DNA of 64,000 bases from Lysobacter oculi (GTDB lineage Bacteria > Pseudomonadota > Gammaproteobacteria > Xanthomonadales > Xanthomonadaceae). Under the pieces are notes generated by a model that did no database searches, was not told where the DNA came from, and saw only the letters and a program-made list of their open reading frames with translations. The stretch is taken from the NCBI RefSeq assembly GCF_003293695.1, contig NZ_CP029556.1:2366001-2430000 (forward strand). The letters run 5' to 3'. Shown here in pieces: positions 33,055-40,346 of this stretch (the stretch's first letter is position 1; the number at the start of each line of letters is the position of its first letter). Made by a program: the position numbers and the translations under genes.

Positions 33055-33822
33055 TTGTCCTTCGTTCCCGCCATCACCCTGCCGCTGCGTTTCCGCTTGC
33101 CCGCCGACGCACGCTTCCGCATCACCCATCTGGCGCTGCCGCTCGGTGTGTTGGCGCTCCTGATCACCGCGGTGAATCTGGGGGGATGGGATGGCGAGTG
33201 GGCGGATCGTCTGTATGCATGGCAGGGCCACCGTTGGGCGTTGCGCGATGCCTTCCTCACCGAAACGATGGCGCATCGCGCCGGTCACGCGCTCAGCGTA
33301 CTGGGCTGGTGCGCGGTGGCTGTGGCGTGGATGGTGTCGATGCGGCGCGAGGGGCTGCACGCATGGCGCAAACCGCTCGCCTATCTGTTGCTGAGCGTGC
33401 TGGTGGCGACGACGCTGGTCGGTTTCACCAAGCACTGGACCAATATGGATTGCCCATGGGACCTGGCGCGTTATGGCGGCACGCGGCCTTTCATCGGCTT
33501 GCTGGGCACGCGCCCCGTGGGCCTCGGGCGTGGCATCTGTTTTCCGGCCGGGCATGCCAGCAGCGGCTATGCGTGGATGGCGCTGTATTACCTTCTTGCG
33601 GTGCTGCGGCCACGCTGGCGCTGGACGGGGCTGGGCGTGGGGCTCGGCATTGGGCTGCTGTTCGGCATCTCCCAGCAACTGCGCGGCGCGCACTTCCTCT
33701 CGCATGACCTGTGGACGCTGATGATCTGCTGGACCGTCGCCACGCTGCTGTTCAAGGCCTTCTGGCCCGTCGCTATCCTGTACCGATCGACAGGGGTGGA
33801 ACCGGTGGGAGCGCGCGCTTGA
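33055..33822 (+). CDS. PAP2 family membrane phosphatase
   Basis: A 255-residue membrane protein of the PAP2 superfamily with about six helices. The three-part active site is visible: KHWTNMDCPWDL, PAGHASSGYA (catalytic His) and GAHFLSHDLW. The third gene neighbour is an EptA-like transferase, so it may act on lipid A or undecaprenyl pyrophosphate phosphates, as LpxT/LpxE-type enzymes do. No in-frame ATG fits; TTG at 33055 is the most likely start. It ends 8 bases before eptA. Confidence 0.85.
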   Translation: MSFVPAITLPLRFRLPADARFRITHLALPLGVLALLITAVNLGGWDGEWADRLYAWQGHRWALRDAFLTETMAHRAGHALSVLGWCAVAVAWMVSMRREGLHAWRKPLAYLLLSVLVATTLVGFTKHWTNMDCPWDLARYGGTRPFIGLLGTRPVGLGRGICFPAGHASSGYAWMALYYLLAVLRPRWRWTGLGVGLGIGLLFGISQQLRGAHFLSHDLWTLMICWTVATLLFKAFWPVAILYRSTGVEPVGARA

Positions 33823-33830
33823 AATCCGTC

Positions 33831-35498
33831 ATGGAACAAACGCCGTCTGTGCGCGGGCGCGGCATGATCGGCCGCTGGCAGCCCAGCCAGGAAATGCTGG
33901 CGCTGCTCGCGTCGCTGTTCTTCTCGATCACCGCCAACAGCACGTTCTTCCACGTCGCCACCTCGACCGGCGCGTTCAAGGGCGCGGCGGGGATCGGGCT
34001 GGCGGCGAGCCTGTTCATCGCCATCACCGCGCTCCACGCCTTTCTGCTCCTGCTGCTGTTCAACCGCTGGACCACCAAGCCGGTACTGATCCTGCTGCTG
34101 CTGGTCACCGCCGCGGCTGCGCACTTCATGCGTGCGTACACGATCTATCTCGACCCGGACATGATCCGCAACATCCTGCACACCGACCGCAAGGAGTCGC
34201 GCGAGTTGATGTCGCTCGCGTTGCTGCCTTCGCTGTTCGCCTTCGGCGTGCTGCCGTCGCTGCTGGTCTGGCGCATGCGAATCCGCGAGCGCACGTTGGC
34301 GCGTGCCACGGGCATCCGCGTTGCCTGGCTGCTGGCCAGCGTGCTGGTGGCGGCGCTGGCGATCTTCGCCTCGTTCCAGGCGACTTCATCGTTGATGCGC
34401 AATCACCGCGAGCTGCGCTATCTGGTCGCGCCGGGCAACTATCTGGTCTCGCTGGGGCGCGTGCTCACCGATGGCGGCAATGTCACGGCGAAAGCGAAAC
34501 AGCCGGTCGGCCTGCATGCGACCGTCGCGCCGCGTGCCGGGGACAGCAAGCCGCGCCTGCTGGTCATCGTGGTCGGCGAGACCGTGCGTGCGCAGAACTG
34601 GGGGCTCAACGGCTATGTGCGGCAGACCACGCCGCAGCTGGCGGGTGTGGCGGATCTGGTGAACTTCGGCGATGTCACCGCCTGCGGTTCTTCCACCGAA
34701 GTCTCGCTGCCCTGCATGTTCTCGCCCTACGGCCGCCACGATTACGACGCCAAGCGCATCAAGGGCAGCCAGTCACTGCTCAACGTGCTCGACCATGCCG
34801 GCATCGGCGTGCTCTGGCGCGACAACCAGAGCGGCTGCAAGGGCGTGTGCGATGGCCTGCCGTTCCAGAGCTTCCAGAACACCACGCAGGCGAAGGCCTG
34901 CTCCGACGAAGGTTGCCTGGACGACGTGATGCTCGACGGCCTTGAAGCCGAAGTGGCGAAACATGCCGGCGACCAGGTCATCGTGCTGCACCAGCTGGGC
35001 AACCACGGGCCGGCCTATTTCAAGCGCTATCCGCCGTCGCTGGCGAAATTCCAGCCCGAATGCCGCTCGATGGAGCTGCGTGACTGCAGCGCGCAGCAGA
35101 TCGTCAACGCCTACGACAACGCCATCCTCCACACCGATGCCTTCCTTGCCGAGGCCATCGCGATGCTGGCGAAGATGGACGACCGCGACACCGCGCTGCT
35201 GTATGTCTCTGACCACGGCGAATCGCTGGGCGAAGACGGCCTGTTCCTGCACGGCGTGCCGTATGCCATCGCACCGAAGACCCAGCTCAAGGTGCCGATG
35301 GTGATGTGGTTTTCGCCGGGCATGCGCACCGATCGCGGCATCGACCTCGCCTGCGTGCGGCAGGCGGCCACGCGCCCGGCGAGCCACGACAACCTCTTCC
35401 ATTCCGTGCTTGGATTGATGCAGGTGCGGACGGAGGAATACCGCGCCGACCTCGACCTGCTCAAGGGCTGCGAATCGGCGACGGCAGCGAAGAACTAG
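33831..35498 (+). CDS. eptA: Phosphoethanolamine transferase, EptA/MCR type
   Basis: A 555-residue inner-membrane enzyme that adds phosphoethanolamine to lipid A; this lowers surface charge and protects against polymyxins. Five N-terminal helices (to about residue 185) are followed by a periplasmic sulfatase-like domain. Metal and active-site elements: Glu250 in VVGETVRAQNWG, the nucleophile Thr289 in ACGSSTEVSLPCMFS, and YVSDHGESLGE near the C-terminus. Multiple cysteines match the disulfides of the family. The ATG at 33831 is chosen over longer frames that overlap the PAP2 gene. Confidence 0.92.
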   Translation: MEQTPSVRGRGMIGRWQPSQEMLALLASLFFSITANSTFFHVATSTGAFKGAAGIGLAASLFIAITALHAFLLLLLFNRWTTKPVLILLLLVTAAAAHFMRAYTIYLDPDMIRNILHTDRKESRELMSLALLPSLFAFGVLPSLLVWRMRIRERTLARATGIRVAWLLASVLVAALAIFASFQATSSLMRNHRELRYLVAPGNYLVSLGRVLTDGGNVTAKAKQPVGLHATVAPRAGDSKPRLLVIVVGETVRAQNWGLNGYVRQTTPQLAGVADLVNFGDVTACGSSTEVSLPCMFSPYGRHDYDAKRIKGSQSLLNVLDHAGIGVLWRDNQSGCKGVCDGLPFQSFQNTTQAKACSDEGCLDDVMLDGLEAEVAKHAGDQVIVLHQLGNHGPAYFKRYPPSLAKFQPECRSMELRDCSAQQIVNAYDNAILHTDAFLAEAIAMLAKMDDRDTALLYVSDHGESLGEDGLFLHGVPYAIAPKTQLKVPMVMWFSPGMRTDRGIDLACVRQAATRPASHDNLFHSVLGLMQVRTEEYRADLDLLKGCESATAAKN

Positions 35499-35534
35499 CG
35501 CATCGACTTCCGGGGCGGCATCGCGCCCAACCCC

Positions 35535-36521
35535 TCAGCTGGTGATCACCTGCGTCAGCGCCGTCCAGCTCGGCGGCGCCGGCCATGCGGGCGATTGATG
35601 CCCGGCGCTGACCCGGTGCAGGTCGTGGCGGTCGAGCTGCGGCGCCAGCGCGACCAGCAGTTCCACCGTGGCATCGCGCAGCACGCGTTCGCGAGGCAGC
35701 ACCGCCCAGGCGATGCATTCGGGGATCGCGTCGGGCGCGGGCATCGCCACCAGATCCGCATCCTGCACCGGGCTCACCGCCATCTCCGCCAGCAAGCCGA
35801 CACCAAGTCCCGCCCGCACATAGGTCTTGATCAGGTCGGCGTCGCGGGCGGTCATCGCCAGATGCGGCTCCAGCCCGGCCCCGGCGAAGGCGCGACGCAA
35901 CGACGAGTCCGCCTGGTTCGATGATTCGTAGCTCACCAGCGACAGCGCGGCCAGTTCGGCCAGCGTGGGCGTGCGCGTGCCGGCGGCCAGCGGATGCGCG
36001 GCCGGCACCAGCACCTGCCGGCGCCAGCGGAACAGCGGCACCGCGACGCCATCGGCGGGCGGCGCACCGGCGGTGCTGACCAGCGCGACATCGGCCTCGC
36101 CACGCGCCAGCTCCGCCAGCACATCGGCATCGGCGCTCGGCTGGATGCGCAGGCCCAGCTGCGGATAGGCCTGATGCACCCGCGCAATGGCAGGCGGCAG
36201 CACGAACCGCGCCTGCGTGTGGGTGGTGGCGATGCTCAGCTGGCCGTGGCCGTCGCCGCGTTCATTGGCCGCCAGGCTGCGGATGTTGGCGGCTTCCGCC
36301 AGCAGGCGGCGCGCGTGCGCCAGCACCTGTTCGCCGGCCGGGGTCGGTTCGGCCAGCGCCTTGCCGCGCCGCGCGAACAGCAGGAAGCCCAGTTCGTCCT
36401 CCAGCTGCTTGAGCTGCCGCGACAGGCCCGGCTGGGTGGCATGCACCAGCGCCGCCGCACGGGTGATGTTGGACCCGGCATCGGCGATGGCGACGAGGTA
36501 ACGCAGCTGGGTCAGGGTCAT
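35535..36521 (-). CDS. CysB-like LysR regulator
   Basis: A 328-residue LysR-type regulator. The N-terminal helix-turn-helix (MTLTQLRYLVAIADAGSNIT...HATQPGLSRQLKQLEDELG) closely follows CysB/Cbl, including the SNIT insertion, and the length matches CysB. CysB activates sulfate-assimilation and cysteine-synthesis genes in response to N- or O-acetylserine. It is divergent from cysK, which fits autoregulation plus control of cysK from the shared 246-base intergenic region. Confidence 0.87.
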   Translation of the reverse strand: MTLTQLRYLVAIADAGSNITRAAALVHATQPGLSRQLKQLEDELGFLLFARRGKALAEPTPAGEQVLAHARRLLAEAANIRSLAANERGDGHGQLSIATTHTQARFVLPPAIARVHQAYPQLGLRIQPSADADVLAELARGEADVALVSTAGAPPADGVAVPLFRWRRQVLVPAAHPLAAGTRTPTLAELAALSLVSYESSNQADSSLRRAFAGAGLEPHLAMTARDADLIKTYVRAGLGVGLLAEMAVSPVQDADLVAMPAPDAIPECIAWAVLPRERVLRDATVELLVALAPQLDRHDLHRVSAGHQSPAWPAPPSWTALTQVITS

Positions 36522-36767
36522 GGCGATGCGGCTTCGGGGCAGGATGACGCGGGTCAGGGAATAGCCGGAGCGAATCCATCCGCCGCCTGATATGCCGATT
36601 GATTATATGGAGGATGCGCCTGCGCATTTCCGCGCCACCGCATCGTTGGCTAGCGTGAGGGCATCGGCTTGTGCGCCTTCACCGGCGCGAAGCACGGGCG
36701 CCCGGACAGTGGACCGCCCGGCGCCACGCCGAAGCCGCTTCCCCACCTCCCCACGAGCACAGCCGCC
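36522..36767. promoter_or_regulatory. Divergent control region of cysB-like gene and cysK
   Basis: This 246-base gap holds no gene. Bases 36586-36612 are conspicuously AT-rich (tgccgattgattatatgg inside it) in a very GC-rich setting and are the best place for promoters and CysB binding. No exact operator can be assigned. Confidence 0.4.
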
Positions 36768-37727
36768 ATGTCCCTCCACGACAGCATCACCGACACCATC
36801 GGCCGCACGCCCATCGTGCGCCTCCACCGCCTCGCGCCCGCGCACGTCGCGCTGTACACGAAGGTCGAATCCTTCAATCCCGGCGGTTCGGTCAAGGACC
36901 GGCTGGCGCTGGCCATCGTGCTGGACGCCGAGCGCAAGGGCCTGCTGAAGCCCGGCCAGACCATCGTAGAGGCCACCTCCGGCAACACCGGCGTCGCGCT
37001 GGCGATGGTCGCCGCCGCGCGTGGCTACCCCTTCGTCGCGATCATGACCGAGACCTTCTCCATCGAGCGCCGCAAGCTGATGCGCGCGTACGGCGCGAAA
37101 GTCATCCTGACGCCGGCCGCCGAGCGCGGCACCGGCATGGTCCGCAAGGCCAAGGAACTGGCCGACAAACACGGCTGGTTCCTGGCCCGCCAGTTCGAGA
37201 ACGAGGCCAATCCCGCCTACCACCGCCAGACCACCGGCCCGGAAATCCTGCTCGACTTCGCCGGCCAGCGGCTCGACTACTTCGTCAGCGGCTGGGGCAC
37301 CGGCGGCACGCTCACCGGCGCCGGCGAGGTGCTTAAGCTGGCCCGCCCGGACATCCGCATCATCGCCTCCGAGCCGGAAGGCGCGCAGCTGCTCGGCGGC
37401 AAGGACTGGCAGCCGCACAAGATCCAGGGCTGGACGCCGGACTTCGTGCCCGCCGTGCTCAACCGCGACGTGGTCGATGACATCGTCCCGGTCGATGACG
37501 TGCTGGCCCGCGACACCGCGCGCCGGCTGGCGGCGGAGGAGGGCATCTTTGCCGGGCTGTCGTCGGGCGCGACCATCGCCGCCGCGTTGAAGGTGGCCGA
37601 AGACGCGCCGGAAGGTTCGGTGCTGCTGGCGATGCTGCCCGACACCGGCGAGCGCTACCTCTCGACCTTCCTGTTCGAAGGCGTCAACGAAGGTTCCGAC
37701 GACGCCTGGCTGGAATCGCTGGGTTGA
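36768..37727 (+). CDS. cysK: Cysteine synthase (O-acetylserine sulfhydrylase)
   Basis: A 319-residue PLP enzyme that makes cysteine from O-acetylserine and sulfide. The PLP lysine is Lys43 in NPGGSVKDRLA, followed by the substrate loop TSGNTG and the phosphate-binding GTGGT (in SGWGTGGTLTG). The start is the ATG giving MSLHDSITDTIGRTP, which is the family N-terminus. Divergent from a CysB-like regulator. Confidence 0.94.
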   Translation: MSLHDSITDTIGRTPIVRLHRLAPAHVALYTKVESFNPGGSVKDRLALAIVLDAERKGLLKPGQTIVEATSGNTGVALAMVAAARGYPFVAIMTETFSIERRKLMRAYGAKVILTPAAERGTGMVRKAKELADKHGWFLARQFENEANPAYHRQTTGPEILLDFAGQRLDYFVSGWGTGGTLTGAGEVLKLARPDIRIIASEPEGAQLLGGKDWQPHKIQGWTPDFVPAVLNRDVVDDIVPVDDVLARDTARRLAAEEGIFAGLSSGATIAAALKVAEDAPEGSVLLAMLPDTGERYLSTFLFEGVNEGSDDAWLESLG

Positions 37728-37769
37728 TGTCGAAGTAGAACCGGACGCGGGCCGCCGTCGCGCGGCCCG

Positions 37770-38252
37770 TCAGTCGGTGGCGTCGAGCCAGGCCCGGGCG
37801 ATGGCTTCCAGCCCGCGCTGGTCGTCTTCGTCGAAGCGCGCCGGCAGCGGGCTGTCGATGTCGAGCACGCCGATCAATGCGCCATCGCGCAGCAGCGGGA
37901 TCACGATCTCCGAGCGCGACGCCGAATCGCAAGCGATATGGCCGGGGAATGCATGCACATCCTCCACCCGCTGCGTTTCGCGGGTCCGCGCCGCGGCGCC
38001 GCAGACGCCCTTGTCGAGCGGGATGCGCACGCAGGCCGGCAGGCCCTGGAACGGGCCGACCACCAGCTCGGTGCCGTCATACAGATAGAAGCCGGCCCAG
38101 TTGAGATCGGGCAGGGCGTTGAACAGCAGCGCGGACAGGTTGGCCGCGTTGGCGATGCGGTCGCGCTCGCCGTGCAGCAGGCCTTCGACCTGCGACAACA
38201 GCTGCGCGTATTGCTCCGGCTTGTCGCCGCTCAGGGTGCTTGAAGTGAACAT
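37770..38252 (-). CDS. msrC: Free methionine-R-sulfoxide reductase
   Basis: A 160-residue GAF-domain enzyme (fRMsr) that reduces free methionine-(R)-sulfoxide. The three redox cysteines are in place: Cys74 (LPACVRI), Cys84 (KGVCGAA) and Cys108 (HIACDSAS), corresponding to Cys84, 94 and 118 of E. coli MsrC. Cytoplasmic. It is convergent with cysK and divergent from bioD. Confidence 0.92.
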   Translation of the reverse strand: MFTSSTLSGDKPEQYAQLLSQVEGLLHGERDRIANAANLSALLFNALPDLNWAGFYLYDGTELVVGPFQGLPACVRIPLDKGVCGAAARTRETQRVEDVHAFPGHIACDSASRSEIVIPLLRDGALIGVLDIDSPLPARFDEDDQRGLEAIARAWLDATD

Positions 38253-38274
38253 GCCACCAGTCTACGCGGACGGC

Positions 38275-38280
38275 GATAAT
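38275..38280 (+). promoter_or_regulatory. Possible -10 (GATAAT) of bioD, leaderless
   Basis: GATAAT ends 6 bases before the ATG of bioD at 38287, the same spacing as at lptM, rsmC and copL. No ribosome site is present. Confidence 0.35.
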
Positions 38281-38286
38281 GCGGCG

Positions 38287-38920
38287 ATGCAGCCAGCCTT
38301 CGCCGACCTCTACATCACCGGCACCGATACCGAGATCGGCAAGACCTTCGTCACCTGCGCCTTGCTGCGCGAAGCACGCAATGCAGGCCGCCGCATCATC
38401 GGCATGAAGCCGGTCGCCAGCGGCTGCACCGAATCCGCGGACGGCTGGCGCAGCGAAGACACGCTCGCCCATATCGACGCCGACGGCATTGACAGCGCCG
38501 CGTATGCCGACCGCAATCCCTACGCGCTGCCGCTGCCGGTCGCCCCGGAAATCGCCGCCCGAGGCCGGTGTCGAAATCGACCTGACCCGCATCAGCCGCG
38601 CCCATGCACGCCTGCGTGCCGGCCATGAAGGCGTGCTGGTGGAAGGCGTCGGCGGCTGGCTGTCGCCGGTCACCGAGACCCTCGAACAGGCCGACATCGC
38701 CCGCGCGCTCGGCCTGCCGGTGCTGATGGTGGTGGGGATGCGGCTGGGCTGCGTGCACCAGGCCCGCGCCACCCAGGCCGCGATCCGCGCCGACGGCTGC
38801 GACTTCACCGGCTGGATCGCCAACCCGGTCGATATCGACATGGCCCGCTACGGCGACAACCTCGCCATCCTCGAACGCGTGCTGGGGATGCCGCCGCTGC
38901 GGGTGATGGCGCGCGGCTGA
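38287..38920 (+). pseudogene. bioD: Dethiobiotin synthetase, broken by a 1-base frameshift
   Basis: BioD makes dethiobiotin in biotin synthesis. The first part (about 92 residues, MQPAFADLYITGTDTEIGKT with its P-loop) runs to LPVAPEIAAR. The second half (EAGVEIDLTRISRAHARLRAG to the end) continues in the next frame. The two join if one base is restored near 38558-38562, in the run ccgcccgagg, where Arg-Glu-Ala would be expected. All downstream motifs (VEGVGGWLSPV) are intact, so this is either a very recent mutation or a sequencing error in a C-run. Confidence 0.85.
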
Positions 38921-38950
38921 GCCCCCGCCGCTTCCGCATCGCCCACAAAA

Positions 38951-38978
38951 AAAACCGGCAGCCGAAGCTGCCGGTTTT
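38951..38978. terminator. Bidirectional terminator between bioD and phasin
   Basis: A perfect 12-bp stem (aaaaccggcagc / gctgccggtttt) with a CGAA tetraloop, flanked by an A-run on the left and T-run on the right, serves both convergent genes. Confidence 0.9.
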
Positions 38979-39007
38979 CCTCTGAGATCCTGGAGGGGAT
39001 CAGTCGA

Positions 39008-39412
39008 TCAACGCGCGGCCTTCTTGGCGGCGGTCTTCACGACCTTCTCCGCCTGGGCCTGAGCCTTGGCGGCGACCTGCTCCATCTCGCCCTTGGCGAT
39101 CTGGGCGATGGTCTCGTTGGTCTTGAGGGTGCGGTCGTAGATTTCCTGACCGGCGGCGATGGCGCGCTCGGCGTTCTCGCGGGCGATCTGGATGCCGGCC
39201 GGGACCACGTCGCGCAGACCGTTGACGTCACGGGCCTCGGTCAGCTGGTTCCAGTACGCGAAGGTCGCGCCGGCGTTCTGCTCAAGCGTGGCGATCTGCA
39301 GGCCGAACACCTGCTCCACGTTCTCGATGGCCAGACGGTTGATACGGGCCGCAGTCTCAGCGAACTGGCGCGTAGCGGCGGCAAACTGCTCATTGAACTG
39401 CTGCTGGTACAT
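39008..39412 (-). CDS. Phasin family protein
   Basis: A 134-residue phasin-like protein, mostly amphipathic helix, with the family start MYQQQFNEQFAAATRQFAETA and a C-terminal Ala/Lys-rich tail resembling histone-like ends (KVVKTAAKKAAR). Phasins coat polyhydroxyalkanoate granules. No PHA synthase is present in this window, so the role here is inferred. The ATG at 39412 has GAGGA upstream. A good promoter and two TGC-N3-GCA motifs lie ahead. Confidence 0.8.
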   Translation of the reverse strand: MYQQQFNEQFAAATRQFAETAARINRLAIENVEQVFGLQIATLEQNAGATFAYWNQLTEARDVNGLRDVVPAGIQIARENAERAIAAGQEIYDRTLKTNETIAQIAKGEMEQVAAKAQAQAEKVVKTAAKKAAR

Positions 39413-39460
39413 GGTCGATTCCTCGAAATGGGTATGACACAAGCCGGCTCATCCGGTTTG

Positions 39461-39501
39461 TGCAATGCAGCATAACACGATTCTTGTGCGATGCAACAAT
39501 C
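39461..39501 (-). promoter_or_regulatory. Phasin promoter with two TGC-N3-GCA motifs
   Basis: On the minus strand TTGCAT and TATGCT, 16 bases apart, form a sigma-70-like promoter. Two TGC-N3-GCA motifs (39461-39469 and 39487-39495) lie 26 bases apart. They resemble the TGC/GCA-type operators reported for the PHA repressor PhaR, which is an inference here. Confidence 0.4.
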
Positions 39502-39529
39502 CAGTTCGGATCGTTTCCGTATGTTCAGT

Positions 39530-39904
39530 TCAGGCGGCCGGACCGGCGCCGGGCCCGGTGTAACGGCAGCCGGAAGTGCAGGTCTCGTGCACCACCACCG
39601 CCGACAGCAGCGGCACGTCGGGCTTGAGCTTCGCCCAGATCCACTCGGCCAGGCGTTCGCTGGTGGGGTTGTCCAGGCCGGGGATGTCGTTGAGGTAGTG
39701 GTGGTCCAGCTGGTCATAGAGCGGCTTGAACGCCGCCTTGAGATCGGCGAAATCCATCACCCAGCCCATCCGCGGGTCCAGCGGGCCGCTGACATGCAGC
39801 TCCACCCGGAACGAATGCCCGTGTAGGCGCGCGCATTTGTGGCCTTCCGGCACGTTCGGCAGCCGGTGCGCGGCTTCCAGGGTGAAGACCTTGAAGATGT
39901 CCAT
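39530..39904 (-). CDS. queD: 6-carboxytetrahydropterin synthase QueD
   Basis: A 124-residue enzyme that makes 6-carboxy-5,6,7,8-tetrahydropterin for queuosine (tRNA modification). Zinc ligands His13, His28 and His30 (in AAHRLPN and LHGHSF) and catalytic Cys24 (GHKCARL) are all present; the C-terminal E in VVHETCTSG binds substrate. ATG 39904 gives the family start [15 protein letters not shown]; an upstream in-frame start at 39937 is less likely. Confidence 0.92.
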   Translation of the reverse strand: MDIFKVFTLEAAHRLPNVPEGHKCARLHGHSFRVELHVSGPLDPRMGWVMDFADLKAAFKPLYDQLDHHYLNDIPGLDNPTSERLAEWIWAKLKPDVPLLSAVVVHETCTSGCRYTGPGAGPAA

Positions 39905-39961
39905 GGGGAGGGGGCTCCGGTGGGCGTGGCGGACCACGGCGTAGCGCTATGTGGCCACAAA

Positions 39962-39983
39962 AAACCCCGCGCGGGCGGGGTTT
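39962..39983 (-). terminator. Terminator downstream of the tRNA-Met locus
   Basis: A perfect 9-bp stem (aaaccccgc / gcggggttt) with a 4-base loop. Read on the minus strand it ends in a T-run, as expected for the terminator of the tRNA gene at 39999-40059. Confidence 0.75.
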
Positions 39984-39998
39984 GATGCATCGATGCGA

Positions 39999-40059
39999 TG
40001 GTGGCTATGGGTGGACTCCATTATGAGTGACGTGCTCTAACCGGCTGAGCTACATAGCC
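39999..40059 (-). pseudogene. tRNA-Met(CAT) remnant, missing about 16 internal bases
   Basis: On the minus strand this reads as a tRNA with acceptor GGCTATG pairing with CATAGCC, D arm GCTC...GAGC, anticodon stem 5' strand CGTCA, loop CTCATAA (anticodon CAT) and an encoded ACCA end. After TG of the anticodon stem it jumps to GAGTCCACC, the last part of the T arm. The rest of the anticodon stem, the variable loop and the 5' strand of the T stem are absent: 61 bases instead of 77. It cannot fold as a tRNA. It sits at the edge of the foreign block, so loss may be tied to integration. Confidence 0.75.
40014..40027. repeat. 14-bp direct repeat, copy 1 (possible att core)
   Basis: The sequence gactccattatgag covers the anticodon loop and the deletion joint of the tRNA-Met remnant. 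An identical copy lies 69 bases to the right. Tyrosine recombinases commonly use tRNA anticodon or T-arm sequences as attachment cores. Confidence 0.55.
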
Positions 40060-40082
40060 AGAATTCCAAATTGTACTGCGGT

Positions 40083-40096
40083 GACTCCATTATGAG
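40083..40096. repeat. 14-bp direct repeat, copy 2 (possible att core)
   Basis: Second exact copy of gactccattatgag, outside the tRNA and on the island side. The bases flanking it differ from copy 1. Confidence 0.55.
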
Positions 40097-40346
40097 CCCG
40101 TGACAGCTGAAATACGCCAAAAGCCACCAATCTACCTAAGCCGGTAAACCTAGCGCGCCTTCCTGGCACTTAGATCTAGAAAAAATCCCTTAGAACAAGC
40201 CTATTTATCGAATTTCAGTTGTTTTACATACAACTCTGGCAAAACTGGATGAAATGCGATTGAGGGTGACTGAGCTAGATTGAATTTGTAAATCGACTGT
40301 CACGTCCACTTGCGGCGCTTGTGACCCTAGCACTACCTTCGGGCAC
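40097..40346. other. AT-rich intergenic region at the island start
   Basis: No gene is seen in the about 250 bases before the giant recombinase gene. Base composition is clearly more AT-rich than in the core genome to the left. It should contain the promoter and probably integrase-binding sites, but no repeat or promoter stands out. Confidence 0.5.

Noticed and set aside
38540-38600. Programmed frameshift in bioD
   Set aside because: No slippery heptamer with a downstream structure is evident, and BioD is not known to use recoding.
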